Positions 56,177 to 64,000 of a stretch of DNA of 64,000 nt are shown piece by piece. Source of the DNA: Mycolicibacter virginiensis. Its GTDB lineage: Bacteria; Actinomycetota; Actinomycetes; Mycobacteriales; Mycobacteriaceae. The notes beneath the pieces were generated by a model that saw only the letters and a program-made list of their open reading frames with translations, was not told the DNA's origin and did no database searches. The DNA is taken from NCBI RefSeq assembly GCF_022374935.2, contig NZ_CP092430.2, positions 3,906,001-3,970,000 on the forward strand. The letters run 5' to 3'. Within the stretch, counting starts at the first letter, position 1; each line of letters begins with the position of its first letter. The position numbers were made by a program, and so were the translations under genes.

Positions 56177-57262
56177 CTATTCGGCTGCGCGGGTGGCGGT
56201 TTCGCGGGCGGCTGCTTCACGAGCGGCGACGAGGTTGCCGATGCGGCAGGCGGTGGCTCCGGGGTCGCCCCCGGCCAGGGGCCAGCCGCGGGCCCGGACC
56301 AGGTACGCGGTGGCCGCGGCTTCGGCTGAGACGCCCAGGCCGCCCTGGATGTGCACCGCCATGGTGGCGGCCTTGGCGGCTTCCTCTGCCATGAACACGA
56401 AGACCGAGGCCGCCAGCTCCGGACGCTCATCGGGCTCGTTGTCCATGAACCATCCGGCGCGGTAGGCCAGGTTGCGTCCGGAGGCGACCGTGATCGCCAT
56501 ATTCGCCAGCGGGTGCGAGATCGCCTGCAGGGTGCCGATCGGCACACCTAGGGTGTAGCGGGTCTTGGCGAATTCCGCGGCGATGGTCATGGTCTGCTCC
56601 ACCATCCCGACCAGCGCAGCGGCCGTCAGCAGTCGCCATTCATCCAGTGCCCGCTGATATTCCGCCAGCGCCTGAGGTCCGCTGGCCAGCACGGTCGCTG
56701 CATCGGCGTCGGCCGGGTCGACCCAGGACATCGGCAACCGGCCGATGTTGTCGACCCGAGCCGGCCGGGTGGCGAAGGAAAGTCGCATCACTGCATCGCC
56801 ATCACGGACGATGATCGTGTCGGCGATCGAACCGGTCGGCAGCAGCCGAGGGCCGGCGGTGGCCTCCTGGTGCGGGTCGAACGCAACCAGTCGATTCCCG
56901 CTCACGATGTCGCAGGTGTGGTCGGCGTCCGGCGACAATCCACCGAGGCGGCCCAACAGGCGCGCGGCGCAGACCTGGTCGATCCAGGGAACCGGCGCCA
57001 GCGAGCGACCGATCTCCTCGGCGACCAGCGCAAGATCGACCAGCGTGGCGCCGTCGCCGCCGACCGATTCCGGCAATGCCATGGTGGTGGCGCCCATCGC
57101 GCACAGCCGCTCCCACAAATTTTTATCGAAGCCGGATTCCTCTGCGGCACGAACTGTTTCGATGCCGCAGTGCGTGGTGAAGAACTGTTTGTAAGCAGAC
57201 TGCAATGCGACGTGGTCTTCGGTCAGGCTGTAGTCCAACCTGCGCAGTTCGAAACGATCCAT
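56177..57262 (-). CDS. Acyl-CoA dehydrogenase, partner subunit
   Basis: A 361-residue acyl-CoA dehydrogenase homologue (ALPESVGGDGATLVDLALVAEEIGRSLAPVPW; TRYTLGVPIGTLQAISHPLANMAI; HIQGGLGVSAEAAATAYLV). The usual catalytic glutamate segment is not seen, so it is probably the flavin-site-completing partner of the neighbouring subunit. It starts 1 nt after the amidohydrolase stop. Confidence 0.9.
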   Translation of the reverse strand: MDRFELRRLDYSLTEDHVALQSAYKQFFTTHCGIETVRAAEESGFDKNLWERLCAMGATTMALPESVGGDGATLVDLALVAEEIGRSLAPVPWIDQVCAARLLGRLGGLSPDADHTCDIVSGNRLVAFDPHQEATAGPRLLPTGSIADTIIVRDGDAVMRLSFATRPARVDNIGRLPMSWVDPADADAATVLASGPQALAEYQRALDEWRLLTAAALVGMVEQTMTIAAEFAKTRYTLGVPIGTLQAISHPLANMAITVASGRNLAYRAGWFMDNEPDERPELAASVFVFMAEEAAKAATMAVHIQGGLGVSAEAAATAYLVRARGWPLAGGDPGATACRIGNLVAAREAAARETATRAAE

Positions 57263-57263
57263 C

Positions 57264-58127
57264 TCAGCTCTCCTGTTCGGGTACGGCGCCGCGTTCGGCG
57301 AAGAAGAAGTCGGCGGCGTTGCGGTAGAGGTACTTGTCGAGCACGTCGGGTGGCAGGTCCAGCGCGCGCGCCTCGGGCACCACCCGGTCCATCCGCAGCA
57401 CCGGCCAATCCGAGGCGAAGATGACCTTGCCGGCGCCCCGGGTGCGCATGAAGTGCAGCAGGGTTTCCGGCAGTCGTTTCGGCGACCAGGCCGAGGTCAT
57501 CAGCCGTAGATTGCGGTATTTGATGAGCATGCGAACCGCGACGTCCCACCAGGGGTCGGCGCCGTGGATCATGCACAGCCGCAGTTCGGGGAACCGCACA
57601 CAGACCCGGTCCAGGTGGATCGGGTGCTGCACCTCACCCGGGATCGGCGGCCCCGGAATTCCGGTGTTGACGCACAGCGGCAGATCCAGCTCGGCGCACT
57701 TGGCGTAGAGCGGGTAGTAGACCGCGTCGCTCGGCGGATACTGGCCATCGCCCCAGAAGCTGGGCCCCACAACGGCGTAGACCACCGGCAGGTCGCCCGC
57801 GACGGCACTCAACTCCCGCAGCGCGGGCACCGGGCGCAGCAGGTTCATGCCGCCCATTGCCAGCGCGAACCGGTCTGGCCTGGCTTCCACGAACTTTCGG
57901 GCGGTCACCGACGGTTTGACCAGGTTGTCCATCAAGACGGCCTTGGTCACGCCGTGGGTGTCCATCTCGTCGAGCAGTGCCGACATGTCGGCCGGCGCGA
58001 ACATCGACGCGGGGCCCTTGAAATAGTCATCGCGCGTTCTGACCATCCAGGACGGCTGCTCGTTCTCGCCGAAGTGCACGTTCACCAGACAATCGATGAC
58101 GTGTGACTGCTCGCTCATGCCCGTCAT
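57264..58127 (-). CDS. Amidohydrolase family metal-dependent hydrolase
   Basis: A 287-residue amidohydrolase_2 protein, shorter than the other three. VIDCLVNVHFGENEQ replaces the usual D-x-D/H start with N-x-H; LCMIHGADPWWDVAVR and IFASDWPVLRM follow. The start overlaps the upstream ligase stop by 4 nt; an in-frame ATG three codons later is an alternative. Confidence 0.87.
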   Translation of the reverse strand: MTGMSEQSHVIDCLVNVHFGENEQPSWMVRTRDDYFKGPASMFAPADMSALLDEMDTHGVTKAVLMDNLVKPSVTARKFVEARPDRFALAMGGMNLLRPVPALRELSAVAGDLPVVYAVVGPSFWGDGQYPPSDAVYYPLYAKCAELDLPLCVNTGIPGPPIPGEVQHPIHLDRVCVRFPELRLCMIHGADPWWDVAVRMLIKYRNLRLMTSAWSPKRLPETLLHFMRTRGAGKVIFASDWPVLRMDRVVPEARALDLPPDVLDKYLYRNAADFFFAERGAVPEQES

Positions 58128-59743
58128 GCCGTAGCCACCTCATTCACCCGTTGTTTAGCCCAGCGGTAGTCGGCCTTGCCATTGCCCAGCCGGCGCACCT
58201 GCGCCACCATGACGAACGCCTTGGGCACCTTGAAGCCCGCCAGCACCGATCGACAGTGTGCGTCCAACTGCTCCTCGACCACGCCCGAATCTGCCAGCGG
58301 GACAACCAGGGCCACCAGCTCTTCACCCCAACGCTCGCTCGGTCGACCCACCACCAGCGCGTCGGCCACCGCCGGGTGAGCACGCAGCACGCCCTCGACC
58401 TCCTCGACGAACACCTTCTCCCCGCCGGTGTTGACCACCAGGGAGTCGCGACCGAACAGCCGCAGCGTGCCGTCTTCCTCGATGCTGGCGCGGTCGCCGG
58501 AGATCACCATCCGCTGACCGTCTATCTCACCGAAGGTGCGCTGTGTCGCGTCGGCATCGTCGAAGTATCCGAGCGGGATCCGGCCGGTCCGCACCACCCA
58601 ACCCACTTCCGCGTCACCGGGCTGCAAAAACCGGGTCCGGTCCTGCGACACCACCGATCCCCCGGTCCGCAGATCGAAGGTGTCGCGCCGCGCGTCGTGC
58701 TGGCTGCGCCCGAAGCCCAGATTGCCGGTCTCCGAGGAGCCGTACCCGTTGATCAAGGTGATCTGCGGGAGAAGTTCCAGCAGCGCCGCCTGGTACTTCG
58801 GATTGGTTGCGGCACCACCGGTTCCGATCGAATGCAAGGAAGACAGGTCATAGGGACCCCTGCGCAGTTCGGCGACCAGTGGCGCGGCGTAGGCATCGCC
58901 CACCATGGTCATCAATCCGACCTTCTCCCGCGCGGCGGTTTCCAGCACCGAACGGGGATCGAATCTGGTGCGGGTGTCGTTGAGGATCACGGTCTGGCCG
59001 CTCAGGATCGCCGAGAATGCGGTCCACAGTCCGGCGGCGTGCATCAGCGGCGACAGCGCGAACCAGGGCGGACCGGCGTACTGCACCTTCTGGTGGATCT
59101 CCGCCGCGCAGGCGTGGTCGTCACCGACCATCGATGACACGTAGATGTCGCTTTGTCGCCACAGCACGCCCTTCGGGCGGCCGGTGGTTCCCCCGGTGCA
59201 GATCATCAACAGATCGTCCGGGGACGGCGTCACCGCCTGATCGGTATCGCCCTGCGCCAGGGCATCGTCCAGCGATACCGCGTCGAGCCCGGGTCCGGCG
59301 GCGGCAGCACCGTCATCGATCCGGATCAACAGCTCGGCGCCGGATTCGCGGAGCGTGTCAACGAATTTCGCCTCCAGGCTGGCGTGGTAGATCACCGCTC
59401 GAGGACGCAGATAGTCGAGTAGCTCACCGGCCTCGGCCGGGGTGTAGTAGTGGTTGACGTTGACCGGGACCGTGCGTGCCTTGAGGCAGCCGATCACCAT
59501 GTCGGGGTACAGATCGTTGTGCATGAGCAGCGCGACGCGGTCCTGGCCGCACTCCCAGTTGCGTAACTCCGAACGCTCACGCTGGGCGCCGAGCCCGCGT
59601 CCGGCCAGGTAGTTGGCCAGCCGGCGGGTGCGCTCCGCGGCTTGCGCGAACGTGCTACGCCTGTCCCCGCAGATGGTCATGGCCCGGTCGGGCACAGCCT
59701 CGGCGATCGCGTCGAGGACCGCGCCAAGGGTCCATTCGCCCAC
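58124..59743 (-). CDS. Acyl-CoA synthetase (FadD-type)
   Basis: A 539-residue ANL ligase: MICTGGTTGRPKGVLWRQSD P-loop, INGYGSSETGNLGFG, GRDSLVVNTGGEKVFVEEVE and catalytic lysine in LGNGKADYRWAKQ. Very like the ligase at 31755, suggesting duplication or a related substrate. It starts 2 nt after the amidohydrolase stop. Confidence 0.94.
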   Translation of the reverse strand: MGEWTLGAVLDAIAEAVPDRAMTICGDRRSTFAQAAERTRRLANYLAGRGLGAQRERSELRNWECGQDRVALLMHNDLYPDMVIGCLKARTVPVNVNHYYTPAEAGELLDYLRPRAVIYHASLEAKFVDTLRESGAELLIRIDDGAAAAGPGLDAVSLDDALAQGDTDQAVTPSPDDLLMICTGGTTGRPKGVLWRQSDIYVSSMVGDDHACAAEIHQKVQYAGPPWFALSPLMHAAGLWTAFSAILSGQTVILNDTRTRFDPRSVLETAAREKVGLMTMVGDAYAAPLVAELRRGPYDLSSLHSIGTGGAATNPKYQAALLELLPQITLINGYGSSETGNLGFGRSQHDARRDTFDLRTGGSVVSQDRTRFLQPGDAEVGWVVRTGRIPLGYFDDADATQRTFGEIDGQRMVISGDRASIEEDGTLRLFGRDSLVVNTGGEKVFVEEVEGVLRAHPAVADALVVGRPSERWGEELVALVVPLADSGVVEEQLDAHCRSVLAGFKVPKAFVMVAQVRRLGNGKADYRWAKQRVNEVATA

Positions 59744-59745
59744 CG

Positions 59746-60996
59746 TCAGGCCGAAGCTGTCAGGTGGGCGACGCCCGGCGCGCAGCGGTTCGGATCACCC
59801 AGCAGAGTCAATGCGTTGTCCCGCATCACCATTCGGGTATCTTCCGCGCTGAACTCCGGGAACTGCGGGATGTCGGCGGTGAAGGTGGTCGGGTCGGCCA
59901 GGCCCTCACCGTGCGGCCAGTCCGAACCGAACAGGATCTTGTCGACGCCGATCGTGTCGGCCAGCAGCTTCACATCGTCCTCGTAGTAGGGGGCAATCCA
60001 GACGTTGTTGCGCAGCTGCTCGATCGGATCTTCCTTGTAGTGGTACGGCGCGTTGTTGGCCGACTTCTTCAACCGCTTGATCAGCCGGTAGACGAAGTAG
60101 GAGCCGTTCTCGATGCTGACCACCTTGAGCTTGGGGTGACGGGTGAACACCTGGTGCACGATCATGGAGGCGATGGTGTCGTGAATCGCGCGATCGTCCA
60201 TGATCACCATGTCCAGCGGGTCGCGCTTACCGAATCCCTTGAACACCCCGCTGCCGCCCCACAACGCCGGGATCGCCATGTAACCGGAGTCCGACAGGTG
60301 GAAGACGACTGCGACGCCCGCCTCGGCAAGGCGCGCCCACACCGGGTCGTGCACGGGGTCACCGAGGGACCGGGCCCTAACCTCGCCGGGCACCGGAGCC
60401 GGGCGCACACACACCAGCTTGGCTCCGCGACTGATCACGAATTCGACTTCCTCGACGGCCTTTTCGGGGTCGGCCAGCGAGATGATCGGTGCGGATATCA
60501 CCCGGCCGTCGGGACGGTCGAAGCCCCAGTCCTCGTCGAGCCACAGGTTGAACGCATGGACCGAGGCAATGGTGGCGGGGATGTCGTGCTTGAGCCCCTC
60601 CTCCACACCACAGGCGAAGGTCGGCAGCATGAACACCGCCTCCAGCCGCTGCCGGTCAAGCACCTGCACGCGGGCGTCGCGGTTCTGGTATTCGGGATGC
60701 TCGGAGAGCCGGTCGAGCTTCATCAACGACGCCGGGTCGACGCCTTCGGGGATCTCACCCCGGAACAGCAGATCCAGGCAGCCGGGTTCGATGATCGGAT
60801 CGAAGTTCGGGTTCGGAATGAAGTGGTTGACGACCCCGCCGAACACCGCCAGGGTGCGATTGCCGTCCTGCACCATCTGGACACCGCGGCTGCGGAACTC
60901 CTTGGGTAGGTGCCGAGTGAAGGCATCCAGCGGCTCGTAGTAGTGGTTGTCGACGTCGACGGCCAGGTACGGGAGCCGTTCAGGTGCGGCAGTCAT
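59746..60996 (-). CDS. Amidohydrolase family metal-dependent hydrolase
   Basis: A 416-residue amidohydrolase_2 protein: AVDVDNHYYEPLDAFTRHLP, VVFHLSDSGYMAIPALWG, VVSIENGSYFVYRLIKRLKK and ILFGSDWPHGEGLADP. It is closest in layout to the protein at 44561. Second gene of the six-gene operon, 14 nt after the crotonase. Confidence 0.9.
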   Translation of the reverse strand: MTAAPERLPYLAVDVDNHYYEPLDAFTRHLPKEFRSRGVQMVQDGNRTLAVFGGVVNHFIPNPNFDPIIEPGCLDLLFRGEIPEGVDPASLMKLDRLSEHPEYQNRDARVQVLDRQRLEAVFMLPTFACGVEEGLKHDIPATIASVHAFNLWLDEDWGFDRPDGRVISAPIISLADPEKAVEEVEFVISRGAKLVCVRPAPVPGEVRARSLGDPVHDPVWARLAEAGVAVVFHLSDSGYMAIPALWGGSGVFKGFGKRDPLDMVIMDDRAIHDTIASMIVHQVFTRHPKLKVVSIENGSYFVYRLIKRLKKSANNAPYHYKEDPIEQLRNNVWIAPYYEDDVKLLADTIGVDKILFGSDWPHGEGLADPTTFTADIPQFPEFSAEDTRMVMRDNALTLLGDPNRCAPGVAHLTASA

Positions 60997-61010
60997 GCGC
61001 TCAACCTTTC

Positions 61011-61841
61011 TTAAGTGAGGGGCGGGAAGTTCGGGGGGCGTTTCTCGAAGAAGCTCGTGATGCCCTCGATGAGGTCAGGCCGCGCCAGCGATTCGTACAT
61101 CAGGGTTTCGGCGCGCGCGCTCACCGCCGCGACGTCGTCCAGGGCGTCGCCGTAGGCCTGCGCCTTGATCACCGCCAGCGATGCCGGTGAGCAGTTCGCG
61201 GCGATGTCGGCTGCGTATGCCATAGCACGTTCCAGCAGCAGCTCGGGCGCCACGACGTGGTTGACCAGACCGAATTCGCGGGCCTCCTCGGCGAGGAAGG
61301 TGCGTCCGGACAGCAGCAGGTCCATCGCCGCGCCCCAGCCCGCCAGGCGCGGAAGAATCCAGGTGATTCCGTGTTCGGCGATCAGTCCGCGTCGGGTGAA
61401 CGCGGTGGCGAACTTGGCTCCGGCCGCGGCGAATCGGACGTCGCACATCAGGGCGTGCGTCAGACCGATCCCGACGCAGGAGCCGTTGATCGCCGCGATC
61501 ACGGGCTTGCGCAGTCGGGTCAGGAAATGCGGGGGACGGTCCCCGACCAGCTGGGCCACATCGGTGTCGGAGGTGTCGGCATCGGGATCCTCAAGAGTGG
61601 CCGCGGGACCCAGATCGGCACCGGCACAGAAACCGCGGCCGCTGCCGGTCACCACGATCGCGCGCACCGCAGGGTCCGCCTCGGCGTGATCGATCGCGGT
61701 GTAGAAGCCCGCAGCGATGTCAGGCCCCCAGGCGTTGAGCCGCTGCGGGCGGTTGAAGGTGACCACCGCGACGCCGTCGCGCACGTCGTAGAGCACAGCA
61801 GCGCCGGTCGCCACGAGCGTGCCGTCGTCGGCAGCGGTCAT
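61011..61841 (-). CDS. Enoyl-CoA hydratase/isomerase (crotonase family)
   Basis: A 276-residue crotonase: VAVVTFNRPQRLNAWGPDI, SGRGFCAGADLG oxyanion hole, KPVIAAINGSCVGIGLTHAL, FTRRGLIAEHGITWILPRLAG with the likely catalytic Glu in AEHG. The ATG at 61841 has GAGGAGG; 27 upstream codons are excluded. First gene of the six-gene operon, with a degenerate operator about 60 nt upstream. Confidence 0.92.
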   Translation of the reverse strand: MTAADDGTLVATGAAVLYDVRDGVAVVTFNRPQRLNAWGPDIAAGFYTAIDHAEADPAVRAIVVTGSGRGFCAGADLGPAATLEDPDADTSDTDVAQLVGDRPPHFLTRLRKPVIAAINGSCVGIGLTHALMCDVRFAAAGAKFATAFTRRGLIAEHGITWILPRLAGWGAAMDLLLSGRTFLAEEAREFGLVNHVVAPELLLERAMAYAADIAANCSPASLAVIKAQAYGDALDDVAAVSARAETLMYESLARPDLIEGITSFFEKRPPNFPPLT

Positions 61842-61898
61842 CGACCCCGCACCTCCTCGCCTCGGCCGCCTGCAGGAATCGGACTGAAATAGTTCTTT

Positions 61899-61915
61899 AC
61901 TGTATACCTTTCGGT
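61899..61915 (-). promoter_or_regulatory. Degenerate operator palindrome upstream of the six-gene operon
   Basis: ACTGTAT-ACC-TTTCGGT: 6/7 and 5/7 matches to the cluster motif. Placed 57-74 nt before the crotonase ATG. Confidence 0.45.
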
Positions 61916-61992
61916 AGCGCATTCCGCAACCCGCATCGACCCGGCCGAGAATGACTATGTCACCAGGTCAGAGCCGATTCCGCGCCTGCTGA

Positions 61993-62799
61993 TCAGGTGA
62001 AATCCGAGCCGCCGTCGACGTTGACGTTGGCGCCGGTCATGTAGGCGTTGCGACGCGAGGCCAGAAAGGCTGCGACCGCACCCACTTCGTCCGGCAGGCC
62101 CGCCCGCGGCAGCTGCGACGAGTGGCCGAAATGCTCGGCAATGGCCTCCATCAGCCGGTATGGGTCCACCCCGTCCGAGTCGTCCACACCGACCGACCGG
62201 GCCCAGCCGACCAACGCCTCGGAGGCGACGCTTCCGGGCGAGACCACGTTGACCAGAATCTCCTCGGGCGCCAGCAGCAGGGCCAGATTCTTCGAGATGC
62301 TGTTCACCATCGCCTTGGCCGCGGTGTAGGCGACCAGGACTGTGCTTTGGCGCTGCGTCGACTGCGCCGAGAAATTGACGATTCGGGCCCACTGCGCCTT
62401 GCGCAGCAACGGCAGCGCCGCCTGCACGGTATGCACCATCCCCATCGCACCCTGGTCGATCGCCCGGCGCCACTGCTCATCGGTGAGATCTTCGAAGGTG
62501 CCCTGCACGTCGGGGCCGGCCGCGTTGATCAGGATGTTGAGCTCGCCGCCCCAGCGCCTCCCGAGTTCGGCGAAGGCTTCGCGCACCCGCTGCTCGTCGC
62601 AGGCATCGGCGACTATGCCGATCGCCTCCGGACTGCCGCGTCCCCTCAGGTCGTCACACGCGCGGTCCAGGTCGGCAGCCGAGCGCGCCATGACCGCCAC
62701 CCGTGCGCCGTCGTCGGCCAGGCAACGCGCGGTCGCCAATCCCATCCCCCGGCCACCACCGACGACGACGGCGCGCGCGTTGCGCAAACCCAGTTCCAC
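61993..62799 (-). CDS. Short-chain dehydrogenase/reductase
   Basis: A 268-residue SDR: AVVVGGGRGMGLATARCLADDG, NAAGPDVQGTF, NFSAQSTQRQSTVLVAYTAAK catalytic set and NVVSPGSVASEALVG. Follows the crotonase gene by 16 nt in the same direction. Its substrate is probably a hydroxyacyl-CoA or cyclic alcohol of the same pathway. Confidence 0.91.
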   Translation of the reverse strand: MELGLRNARAVVVGGGRGMGLATARCLADDGARVAVMARSAADLDRACDDLRGRGSPEAIGIVADACDEQRVREAFAELGRRWGGELNILINAAGPDVQGTFEDLTDEQWRRAIDQGAMGMVHTVQAALPLLRKAQWARIVNFSAQSTQRQSTVLVAYTAAKAMVNSISKNLALLLAPEEILVNVVSPGSVASEALVGWARSVGVDDSDGVDPYRLMEAIAEHFGHSSQLPRAGLPDEVGAVAAFLASRRNAYMTGANVNVDGGSDFT

Positions 62800-62815
62800 G
62801 GCCTAAGCCCCAGCG

Positions 62816-63577
62816 TCAGGCGCCGGTCCAGTTCGGGGCGCGCTTCTCAGCGAACGCGATGGCGCCCTCTTTGGCGTCGTGGGAGGTGAACACCGGCGCG
62901 ATCAGTTCGCCCTGCTTCTGCCAGATCTCATCCTGGCTCCAGCCGGCCGACTTGACCATGATCTCCTTGGTCACCGCGACGGCCAGCGGGCCGTTAGCGG
63001 TGATCCGCTCGGCCAGGGCGATGGCCCCGTCCAGTGCTTCACCCGGCTCGGTGAGCACGTTGACGAAGCCCCACTGGGCGCCCTGCTCGGCGGTGAAACT
63101 CTCACCGGTCAAAGCCAATTCGAGCGCCTTCTGATACGGAATGCGGTGCGGTAACCGCAACAGGCCACCGCCGGCGGCCACCAGGCCCCGCTTGACCTCC
63201 GGGATACCGAATTTCGCGTCCTTGGCGGCCACCACCAGGTCGGTGGCCAACACCAGCTCGGTGCCACCGGCCACCGCGTGTCCTTCGACCGCGGAGATGA
63301 GCGGCTTGCGCGGCGGGCGCTCGGTGAAGCCGAGCCCCCGTCCCGGGACGTACGCCAACTCCCCGGCCGCGAATGCCTTGAGATCCATTCCCGCACAGAA
63401 GTTGCCGCCGGCTCCGGTGAGCACCCCGACCGACAGTTCGGGAGTGTCGTCGAGTTCGTCGCAGGCCGCAGCCAACCCCTCGGCGACCGCCTTGTTGGCC
63501 GCGTTGCGCGCCTCCGGCCGATTGATCGTGATGACAAGAATCCGTCCGCGACGCTCGCGCAGTACCGCTTCTGACAC
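62816..63577 (-). CDS. Enoyl-CoA hydratase (crotonase family)
   Basis: A 253-residue crotonase read from GTG: ILVITINRPEARNAANKAV, GGNFCAGMDLKAFA, KPLISAVEGHAVAGGTELVLATDLVVA, FGIPEVKRGLVAAGGGLLRL. Full family length. First gene of a two-gene operon with the SDR; its promoter carries the operator shared with the divergent TetR gene. Confidence 0.93.
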   Translation of the reverse strand: MSEAVLRERRGRILVITINRPEARNAANKAVAEGLAAACDELDDTPELSVGVLTGAGGNFCAGMDLKAFAAGELAYVPGRGLGFTERPPRKPLISAVEGHAVAGGTELVLATDLVVAAKDAKFGIPEVKRGLVAAGGGLLRLPHRIPYQKALELALTGESFTAEQGAQWGFVNVLTEPGEALDGAIALAERITANGPLAVAVTKEIMVKSAGWSQDEIWQKQGELIAPVFTSHDAKEGAIAFAEKRAPNWTGA

Positions 63578-63603
63578 GGCTCACCCTTCAGGCGTTGTGA
63601 CAA

Positions 63604-63639
63604 GGTATATCAAAATGCTTACCATAGGCTTTACGGTAA
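63604..63639 (-). promoter_or_regulatory. Operator palindrome and promoter between crotonase and TetR gene
   Basis: TTACCATAG-GCT-TTACGGTAA (63619-63639) matches the cluster motif. On the minus strand a TATACC -10 lies at about 63604-63610, so the palindrome covers the -35 region of the crotonase promoter. It is also upstream of the TetR gene, as expected for autoregulation. Confidence 0.6.
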
Positions 63640-63743
63640 GAGAAGCTCATTACCCCGCGCAGGCGAGCGGTACAGGTAGGTTTGACGGCTAGGTTTAGCA
63701 GCGAAGAATCCGGCCGTGTCGACCAGAACTGGAGGTACCCGCA

Positions 63744-64000
63744 GTGGCAAAGCAGCCAGTCGCCGAGAAACGGCAACGGCGCGAACGCGGATCGATCAAC
63801 CCCGATGACATCATCGACGGCGCGTTCGAGCTCGCCGAACAGATCGGCGTCGACAACCTGAGCATGCCGTTGCTCGGTAAACATCTCGGCGTCGGCGTGA
63901 CGAGCATTTACTGGTACTTCCGCAAGAAGGACGACCTCCTCAATGCGATGACCACCCGGGCCCTACGCCAGTACACATTCGCCACCCCGTACGTGGAGGC
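63744..64000 (+). CDS. TetR-family regulator, N-terminal part (cut by window edge)
   Basis: 85 codons are visible, read from GTG with GGAGG 8 nt upstream. The helix-turn-helix is DDIIDGAFELAEQIGVDNLS followed by MPLLGKHLGVGVTSIYWYFRKKDDLL, a clear TetR DNA-binding domain. It is the best candidate for the protein that binds the TTACTGTAA-type palindromes of this cluster, since one lies in its own divergent promoter. The ligand-binding domain is outside the window. Confidence 0.93.
   Translation, partial: MAKQPVAEKRQRRERGSINPDDIIDGAFELAEQIGVDNLSMPLLGKHLGVGVTSIYWYFRKKDDLLNAMTTRALRQYTFATPYVE

Noticed and set aside
30000..64000. KstR-type operators in the steroid-like cluster
   Set aside because: No clear AAC-N4-GTT style sites were found in the promoters; the palindrome present is of a different type.

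Overview
The window is chromosomal DNA of a mycobacterium outside the tuberculosis complex. It is high in G+C and uses many GTG and some TTG starts. The S10 ribosomal protein operon lies next to a complete mycofactocin locus, as in M. tuberculosis, and L22 and S3 carry the long low-complexity C-terminal tails seen in mycobacteria. The species cannot be fixed from sequence alone.

1-12.1 kb, broken ribosomal region. On the minus strand are the start of rplE, then rplX and rplN, a DUF4436 membrane protein, a formylglycine-generating enzyme and the arylsulfatase atsA. In M. tuberculosis the last three also sit between rpsQ and rplN. Extra genes are present here: a lone PstS-like lipoprotein on the plus strand, a LysR regulator, a secreted Ala/Gly-rich protein, an orphan EccE-like protein and a complete IS30-family element directly after rpsQ. 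12.1-17.7 kb: the S10 operon, rpsJ to rpsQ, eleven genes on the minus strand, mostly with overlapping stop and start codons.

18.1-30 kb: a DUF4442 thioesterase-like gene behind a perfect palindrome, a lipoprotein carboxylesterase, a cytochrome P450, and the mycofactocin locus (mftA to mftG on the minus strand, mftR divergent). A 196-bp gap with a hairpin and an inverted repeat splits mftABCD from mftEFG. An F420-type luciferase-like oxidoreductase follows.

30-64 kb: a large catabolic gene set. It holds a Rieske oxygenase, two P450s, two aldehyde dehydrogenases, two acyl-CoA synthetases, a CaiB-type CoA transferase, a fused double acyl-CoA dehydrogenase, a two-gene acyl-CoA dehydrogenase pair, two crotonases, four SDRs, four amidohydrolases, two DUF35/thiolase pairs, an acyl-CoA thioesterase, and IclR, AraC and TetR regulators. 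The content resembles the logic of steroid or terpenoid breakdown: ring and side-chain oxidation, CoA activation, beta-oxidation, then Ltp/DUF35-type aldol cleavage. The substrate is not known. Palindromes of the form TACTGTAA-N3-TTACAGTA, perfect or degenerate, recur upstream of many transcription units here and next to the TetR gene that runs off the right edge, suggesting one regulon.

The Rieske gene appears frameshifted by one extra C, which fuses its reading frame to the next gene. No tRNA, rRNA or CRISPR array was seen.
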